This document shows, piece by piece, positions 57,995 to 64,000 of a stretch of DNA of 64,000 nucleotides. Positions within the stretch are counted from its first letter, which is position 1; every line of letters begins with the position of its first letter. The notes under the pieces are model-generated. The model did not search any database. It worked only from the letters and a program-made list of their open reading frames with translations, and was not told where the DNA came from. Position numbers and translations under genes: made by a program. This DNA is from Ptychodera flava (Eukaryota > Hemichordata > Enteropneusta > Ptychoderidae). The stretch is from NCBI RefSeq assembly GCF_041260155.1, contig NC_091939.1:43310698-43374697 (forward strand), written 5' to 3'.

Positions 57995-58483
57995 TGCGTA
58001 GTTGTTATACAGTGATGGGTTTGGTATATGGTGATGAACATTTGTTATATGGTGATAGCAATCCTTTATATTGTGATGTGCATTTGTTATATGGAGATGC
58101 ACATTTGTATACAGCAATGGGCATTTGTTATATAGTGATGAACATTTGTTATAAGGTGATGTGCGTTTGTTAAATGGTGATGTGCATTTTTATATAGTGA
58201 TGCACATTTGTTATATGGTGATAGGCGTTTTTTATATGGTGATGAGCATTTTTTATTAGTGATGCACATTTGTTATATGGTGATGCTCATTTGTTGTATG
58301 GTGATGTGCATATGTTTTATGGTGATGCACATTTGTATATGGTGCTGTGTTTTGTAATATAGTGATGCACGTTTGTTATATGGTGATGCTGATTTGTTAT
58401 ATGGTGCTGTGCGTTTGTTATATGGTGATGCACGTTTGTTATATGGTGATGCTGATTTGTTGTATGGTAATGTGCATGTGTTA
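57995..58483 (+). repeat. 21-bp tandem array, left part
   Basis: Copies of TTATATGGTGATGCACATTT (plus G) with point variation, including TATATTGTGATG variants. Because 21 is a multiple of three the array stays open in all frames and yields long artefactual ORFs (LLYGDAH repeats). It is interrupted at 58484. Confidence 0.9.
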
Positions 58484-58664
58484 GGGACTGGTCAGTTTCT
58501 TCAGCCTGGGGGGGGGGGGGGCGGTGGATTATTTTTGCCGACGTCAAAAAGTGGCTGACCCCCCCCCTATTCCAAATTTTGAAAACAGGGTGACCCCCCA
58601 TTCAAATTTCGAAAACAGGGTGACCCCCCCCCCCCGGCGCGCGACATAGGTAAAACAAAAGGTG

Positions 58665-58740
<76 letters not shown>

Positions 58741-59906
58741 CATTTTACATATATATTTATATTTTAAATAGTCATTCTATGTTTTTTAATGAAATTGTTA
58801 ACATGTCAGTTGTAAGATAGGAATTTCAAAGTGTCAATCTTAAAGTTTGAATACGGTACATTTTGAATGAGCTGTATTTTGAATGAGCTGTGAATGTATT
58901 TCACACTTTCTATGCTTACCCAGATGTCCTGAACTGTTGTACAGAAATGGATGTCAATCATTAATGTCAAAGAGGAAAAAGCAGTGAATCAAAAACTTTG
59001 ATGGGTGTTAAGACTTGCCAACCATCCAATTAAATCTCCTGAGGAGCCATAGAGAGCTTTTTTAGCCAAATCTGATGTGTACAGTGTCTGAGAGGACCTT
59101 TTCTTGTAACATTGAAACCATAAAAGCACAGCTAATAATGACAAAAACTGCCTTTTTAACTGTCATTTTGTTCATAAAAAAGCATCTTTCTACAGAAAAA
59201 CCTGTGACACAAAGAAAATAATTGCATCAATGAGAAGGAAAGATATCTTGTCATTTTTCTATCCATAAAATAAGTCACTGTATCAAATATATATTGTGAA
59301 ATATTTGTGCATGTTGCTTTCTCATACTGAATTCTCATAGAGAGAACAGAAAAGTATCAGGAATTTGTCATCCTTTTCATATGAAATGCAGATTTCATAA
59401 TGTACACTTTCACTTTGCAAACATCAAGATATCTCTGATGTATTAAAGTATGGCGCCGAAGGGCGCGCCGAAAAATATGAAACATCCTGATATCTCTGAT
59501 ATATATGCCTGTATATTAAAATCATGCACCTGAAGGGCATGCTGAAAAATGTCTGATATATTAAAGTATTGAGCTTGAAGAGCACGCTGAAAAATATTGA
59601 ACATACAGATATCTCTGATGTATGTATGTTTGATATGTTAAAGTTGGGCATGCTGAAAATATTACTTATTATTAAAGTTACGCGCCCGAAGGGCGCGCCG
59701 AAAAATACAACTGAATGAAGAAATTTGTGGCTGACACTAGCATTTTCGGCAATGATGAGCCTGTGTCAAAATTCAAAAACACACGACCGCCCCCCCCCCC
59801 ATTGGGTATTTCAAAAAAATCTGACCCCCCCTATCACCAAAGTCAAAAACAGGGTGACCCCCCCATGAATCCACCGCCCCCCAGGCTGAAGAAACTGACC
59901 AGTCCC
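58484..59906 (+). mobile_element. GGGACTGG-family transposon, copy C, TTA target duplication
   Basis: Ends GGGACTGGTCAGTTTCTTCA and its exact complement are each followed by GCCTGGGGG-type runs. TTA at 58481-58483 and 59907-59909. Removing the element and one TTA restores the 21-bp repeat register. The interior has direct-orientation GAAAACAGGGTGACCCC motifs near both ends, a (TA)n run, a long AT-rich middle and a cluster of GGCGC..GAAGGGCGC.GCCGAAAAAT hairpin repeats (59447-59705). There is no transposase. The TWA-type duplication is compatible with PIF/Harbinger. Confidence 0.85.
58667..58738 (+). repeat. (AT)n microsatellite
   Basis: A pure AT run inside copy C. Confidence 0.95.
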
Positions 59907-60470
59907 TTATATGGTGATGCACATTTGTTATATGGTGCTGTGCATTTGTCATAGAGTGATGCACGTTTGTTGTATGGTGATGTGCATGTGTTATATAGTG
60001 ATGCACGTTTGTTATATGGTGCTGTGCGTTTGTTATATGGTGATGCTCGTTTGTTATATGGTGCTGTGCGTTTGTTATATGGTGCTGTGCGTTTGTTATA
60101 TGGTGATGCTCGTTTGTTATATGGTGATGTGCGTTTGTTATATGGTGATGCACGTTTGTTATATGGTGCTGTGCGTTTGTTATATGGTGATGCTCGTTTG
60201 TTATATGGTGCTGCACATTTGTTATATGGTGATGCTCGTTATATGGTGATGCACATTTGTTATATGGTGCTGTGCGTTTGTAATATGGTGATGCTCGTTT
60301 GTTATATGGTGATGGGCATTTGTTATATAGTGATGCTGATTTTTTGTATGGTGATGTGCGTTTGTTAATCTTGATGCGTATTTGTTATGCGGTGATGCGC
60401 ATTTGTTGTATGGTGATGTGGATTTCTTATGTTGTAATAGTGATTTATTATATAGTGATGTGGACTCTCC
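59907..60470 (+). repeat. 21-bp tandem array, right of the insertion
   Basis: The array continues with (T)TATATGGTG(A/C)TG(C/T)(A/G)C(A/G)TTTGT units until it decays near 60470. Variants GGTGATG and GGTGCTG alternate irregularly. Confidence 0.9.
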
Positions 60471-60824
60471 ATGAAGTGATGAGGACCATACAACCCCTAT
60501 TAATCGGATGCAAATAAGTGTTTGTATTTTAATGAGAAGTCTAACATCTTGAAATTTAGTTTTTAAACGTTAACTATACATGTGATACGATGTAATGAAA
60601 TCAAGAATAAGTGGTCTTGTTACACTTTGTGAGTTTGTTGATAAAAAAGAGTTGGTCTCGAAATAAACGCCTATAGGCATAATATGAATTTTCCTGTAGG
60701 CAGGGCCAACAGATTGAGCATACGCATAATGCTTTCACTGTTCATGGGGAGCAAATGCGTGCACCCTTTTGAGCCTTCCTTTGCCCTGCTGCTTGCCATG
60801 CACACAGCTTCTTGCACTTAAAAT

Positions 60825-61280
60825 ATGGAGAATATTCTGACAAGACTAGGTCTGTCGACCTTGTGGTCTGTTTTCAACGAAAATGGCATCACCCCACGAA
60901 TGGTCGACAGAATGTCCGATGATCAACTCGGACGATTCGGTGTGATTAGGTTCGGAGATCTCTTCAGTCTCCGTGAAATGTGTGATGAATATAATATGGC
61001 TTCTACGTCGGGTTCTTCTGAAAGTGCAGCAGCAAGAGTCAGAAGAGAGGCTAACATGTTGTTTAGCCCGGCAAACAGACAGGGTGGTGATAGGTGGAAG
61101 GGGCGAGGGCGAGGCAGCCGGGCTAGAGCAAAGAGAGCAAGAACGTGGACTCTGCGAGTCATGTGCTTGTCTGACAGACTAGCGAAGACAATACCAATAG
61201 TGGTGCGGCATGGCAAACCCATTATGCATTTTGTGATAAAAGCACCAAACTTGGCTCAGATGTGTCTTGATATGTGCTGA
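60825..61280 (+). CDS. SAM-like/basic ORF inside the 5.5-kb transposon
   Basis: A 151-codon frame. Residues about 1-57 (MENILTRLGLSTLWSVFNEN.., ITPRMVDRMSDDQLGRFGV, GDLFSLREMCDEY) have the helix pattern and L/G spacing of a SAM domain. A low-complexity Ser/Ala stretch follows, then a strongly basic GRGRGSRARAKRAR and WTLRVMCLSDRLAKTIP. The last part resembles a WT.RFVCLAD..-type block seen in uncharacterised transposon-linked proteins of cnidarians and other invertebrates (memory only). After IP the frame continues without recognisable sequence, suggesting a frameshift or decay. A second frame at 61274-61500 follows and is not recognised. Confidence 0.5.
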   Translation: MENILTRLGLSTLWSVFNENGITPRMVDRMSDDQLGRFGVIRFGDLFSLREMCDEYNMASTSGSSESAAARVRREANMLFSPANRQGGDRWKGRGRGSRARAKRARTWTLRVMCLSDRLAKTIPIVVRHGKPIMHFVIKAPNLAQMCLDMC

Positions 61281-61679
61281 ACAAATTCAGATACCGAGCC
61301 ACTGAAAATCTAGCAAAAGCGTTGCCATGGCAACCATTTTTCTCAAAATGGCTGCCAGACAGGTATTTCTCACCTAGTAAATGTCAACTACATAAGTCGT
61401 TGGGTAACTTTAGGTTGAATAATTTCAATAAGAAGCTGTGGAAAGAGTTATTTGAAAATTCTTTTAAATTTTCTTCACGATCTGACTTGTTAAACGGGTA
61501 AATACAGGCAAAAAACACAATTCTTATGCATAAAATGCACGGTATTAGATCCTATAAAAGGATGACGCTATGTCAGCAGTCAAGAAATGTTAGGCCGTGG
61601 GCCAGAGGGGTCTACTTGCACCCCCAGGATAACAAACCTATCTTTTTAGAAGCCTTGGGATCCCTAGAATACGAAATGG

Positions 61680-62800
61680 AATTTTGACATAGAAAATATA
61701 GGGATGCAATTAACTGTTATGGTCAACTTTTGAACGGTACCGCAAAATAACCATTTTGCTATCCATGTGCTTTTTTCTTGTAGTACTTGTAAGTCATCTG
61801 CTAAGTTTTTTTAACGTAATCTGACTTGTCGGATATCATTAGAATGGAAATTTATTCCTCTTTAAAATGACATATGTAATATGCAATATCTTCGATAGAT
61901 TTTTTTATGAAATGGGACCAAAACTTACCCAATACCCCAAAAATCTGAAATTTACCAATTTTTACCTTGGCATAACACAAAAGGCAATGCTTTGTATGAC
62001 ATCTGTTTATGTGCTACAAGGACATGTCAAAATGTGAAATAGACTTTTGATAGGAAAAATATTGGGATGCTATAGGTCTACCAGTCATACCTTGAAGGGT
62101 ACCGCAAAATTACAGTATTGCCAACTCGTATGCATTTTCGTTTAACCTGTCTTTTTGTAAGTCATCTGCTGAGCTTATTTTTTTACATAACCTAGCTTGT
62201 GGGCTAACATTGAAAAGAGATTTCATTCCTCTTTTAGATGACATATTTTAATATGCAATATCTTCCAAAGCTTTTATAAAATATGACCAAAACCTACCCT
62301 ATACCCCAAACTTTATATTGCAAATTACTGTCACTGCTTATCTCACTCAAATTCTACCAATTTTTACCTAAACATATCAAAAAGGGCAATTCTCTATATG
62401 CAATCTGTTTTATTTGCTACGGAGACATATCAAAATATGAAAGAGACTTTTAACAGAAAAAGCATTGGAAAAGGGAACTGTAAAGTCAAAGTATTGCGAA
62501 TTGCATCTTTTTTGTTACACGTCATATTCTATCATTTTTTAACCTAGACAGATAATAAAGGGTAATGCCTTGTATGAAATCTGTTTTATTTGCTATAAGA
62601 ACCTGCCACAAATACGAAATAGACTTTTGGGCGATGCCTTGTGTGAAATCTGTTTTATTTGCTACGAGGCCATGCCACAAATATGAAATAGACTTTTAAC
62701 TGAAAAAATATTGGGACGCAACAGCTGTCACGGTCATATGTTGAAGGGTACCACAAAATCACGATTTTGAGACCCACGAACATTTTTGTTAAACTGTCTT
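61680..62800 (+). repeat. diverged direct repeats inside the 5.5-kb transposon
   Basis: The block GAAATAGACTTTT..GAAAAATATTGGGATGC..GGTACCGCAAAAT..AAGTCATCTGC(T/C)GA..CC.CTTT(A/T)..ATATGCAATATCTTC..ACCCAATACCCC..GGCAATGC..GTATGACATCTGTTT recurs from about 61685, 62040, 62440 (shortened) and 62690. Steps vary from about 250 to 400 bp. No ORF is maintained. Confidence 0.75.
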
Positions 62801-62837
62801 TGTTTAAGTCATATGCCGAGCCTAACTTATACATAAC

Positions 62838-63412
62838 AATATAAAAGATTCCCATCACTGTATAACAAATGCCCATCACCATATAATAAATGCACATCAC
62901 TATATAACAAGTTTGCATCACCATATAACAAATGCGCATCACCATATTACAAGTGTGCACCACCATATAACAAATGCGTATCACAATATAAAAGATTCCA
63001 ATCACTGTATGACAAATGCCCATCACCATATAACAATTGTGCACCACCATATAACAAATGCACATCACTATATAACAAGCGTACATCACCATATAACAAG
63101 TGTGCACCACCATATAACAAATGCGCATCACAATATAAAAGATTCCAATCACTGTATAACAAATGCGCATCACCATATAACAAGCGTACATCACCATATA
63201 ACAAATGCGCATCACAATATAAAAGATTCCAATCACTGTATAACAAATGCGCATCACCATATAACAAGCATGCATCACCATATAACAAATGCATATCACC
63301 ATATAACAAGCGTGCATCACCATATAACAAATGCGCATCACAATATAAAAGATTCCAATCACTGTATAACAAAGGCGCATCACCATGTAACAAATGCCGA
63401 TCACCGTATAAG
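62838..63412 (-). repeat. 21-bp tandem array, right end, inverted
   Basis: The same unit as at 57995-60470 but on the other strand. Variant units containing AATATAAAAGATTCC lie near 62838, 62985, 63132, 63216 and 63342: every interval (147, 147, 84, 126) is a multiple of 21, so register is kept throughout and a higher-order pattern is present. The mirror-image ORFs on both strands are artefacts. Confidence 0.9.
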
Positions 63413-63974
63413 GCACGCGCATCAAATCATCATTTTACTTCACTTAAGACAGCTACGGCTTTCCATACAAATGCACGGTTCACGTAAGCTGTGTTAGCAA
63501 GCTGAATTCTGGACAGCTCAATATGCTGCAAGGAGTAGAACAAGAACACAATTGTATAAACTGAACAAAAATATTGTAAAAATAAAAAGGTAATACAACT
63601 ACTGCCCTGCTACTACATACTGACAGTGACAGTGATACATGTAACTCTGACTCTGATGTAGTTTAAGAAGAGTTTTGGTCATAGGACACTCAATTGACAG
63701 TGAAACATGCATCTACTTGTACACAAGATCCAGCCAGAGAGCAACACATAGAAGACTAAAGTAAAACATTAATTTGATGGATTATTTTAACTTTCTAGTA
63801 TTGTCAATTTTGTAAAACATTTATAAGTGGCATCTAGTTGTATATGTCTTGTACTTTTGAAAAAAAAATTTTTCGGTAGGTCACTGTGATCATTTTTTCA
63901 CAATTTGGTAAAACGTAGCCAGGAATACACAATTTTCCTACTCTCTCATGATCGTCATTTTGTGTGCTTTTCAG

Positions 63975-64000
63975 CTGGTGCCATTGAACTGGCCAGAGTT
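63975..64000 (+). CDS. possible exon of the next gene, cut by the window edge
   Basis: A good acceptor (TGTGTGCTTTTCAG ending at 63974) is followed by 26 bases that read, after two bases completing a split codon, as GAIELARV. Only eight codons are visible, with no upstream exon found in 63480-63960, so this is tentative. Confidence 0.3.

Larger units (their letters stand above)
57950..63467. mobile_element. 5.5-kb DNA transposon with 6-bp target duplication and inward 21-bp repeat arrays
   Basis: Terminal inverted repeats begin TATGGAAAGCCGTAGCTGTC and stay identical through TTAAGT, then diverge slowly (57950-57995 and 63415-63467). A perfect direct CAAATG flanks both ends (57944-57949; 63468-63473). 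Subterminal arrays of a 21-bp repeat lie at both ends in opposite orientation. The interior carries a SAM-like ORF (60825-61280) and diverged direct repeats of roughly 250-400 bp (61680-62800). A separate 1.4-kb transposon interrupts the left array. A 6-bp duplication with TAYGG ends is, from memory, what is described for IS3EU elements; Polintons also duplicate 6 bp but are much longer with different ends. No intact transposase is seen. Confidence 0.8.

Noticed and set aside
57934..60517. Long open frames with LLYGDAH/CYMVMHI repeats on the plus strand and HHITNAHHHITN on the minus strand, as candidate repetitive proteins
   Set aside because: They come from a 21-bp tandem repeat, which keeps several frames open on both strands at once. 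Frames are interrupted by a transposon insertion and show no start context or splice support.
57995..63412. CRISPR-like array
   Set aside because: The repeats are contiguous, without unique spacers, and the DNA is eukaryotic.
62655..63497. A 256-codon and a 194-codon frame on opposite strands as genes
   Set aside because: Both are mirror translations of the same 21-bp array in the right end of the 5.5-kb element.

Overview
The window is animal nuclear DNA. Its genes are split by many phase-matched GT-AG introns, intergenic space is long and AT-rich, and microsatellites, foldback hairpins and nested DNA transposons are abundant. A marine invertebrate, perhaps a non-vertebrate deuterostome, fits best; this is inferred from gene content and transposon style and no species is claimed. 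All exon structures were joined by hand from splice sites and reading-frame phase.

Three genes can be reconstructed completely. (1) Plus strand, 6313-15898: ten exons, 468 codons, a multi-pass membrane protein with a DUF4239 (bestrophin-like) C-terminal signature. (2) Minus strand, 36949 down to 17645: five exons, 240 codons, a single-domain rhodanese-like protein with active-site loop CSLGYR; its first intron is 14 kb. (3) Plus strand, 38988-45085: four exons, 229 codons, a signal peptide, three membrane segments and a C-terminal heptad stretch, resembling the TMEM109/BRI3BP family. Genes 2 and 3 are head-to-head with about 2 kb between their start codons. Each start is preceded by the same ordered set of promoter motifs (GGGAATCCC, CTGCGCAG, TGACGTCA, CACTTCCGG), as if one promoter block had been duplicated. 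Short exon-like pieces touch both window edges (1-43 and 63975-64000).

The rest is dominated by mobile DNA. There is a broken Tc1/mariner transposase at 2-3 kb, a small terminal-inverted-repeat element at 10.2-10.8 kb, three copies of one GGGACTGG-ended family (14.4-15.3, 30.3-30.6 and 58.5-59.9 kb), a related-looking GGGGAGAACC-ended element (49.2-50.9 kb), long inverted repeats around 24.4-26.8 and 31.9-32.9 kb, and several near-perfect hairpins. From 45.1 kb onward no conventional host gene was recognised until the right edge.

The 54-63.5 kb stretch is the most striking. A satellite-like array of roughly 100-116 bp units is split by a 1.7 kb element bounded by TTAA, which carries a THAP-like zinc-finger motif (Kolobok-like). 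Next to it lies a 5.5 kb element with a perfect 6-bp target duplication (CAAATG), TATGG ends, a SAM-like basic ORF, and arrays of a 21-bp repeat facing inward at both ends in strict 21-bp register. A 1.4 kb GGGACTGG element with TTA duplication is inserted inside the left 21-bp array. The order of insertion can therefore be read directly.
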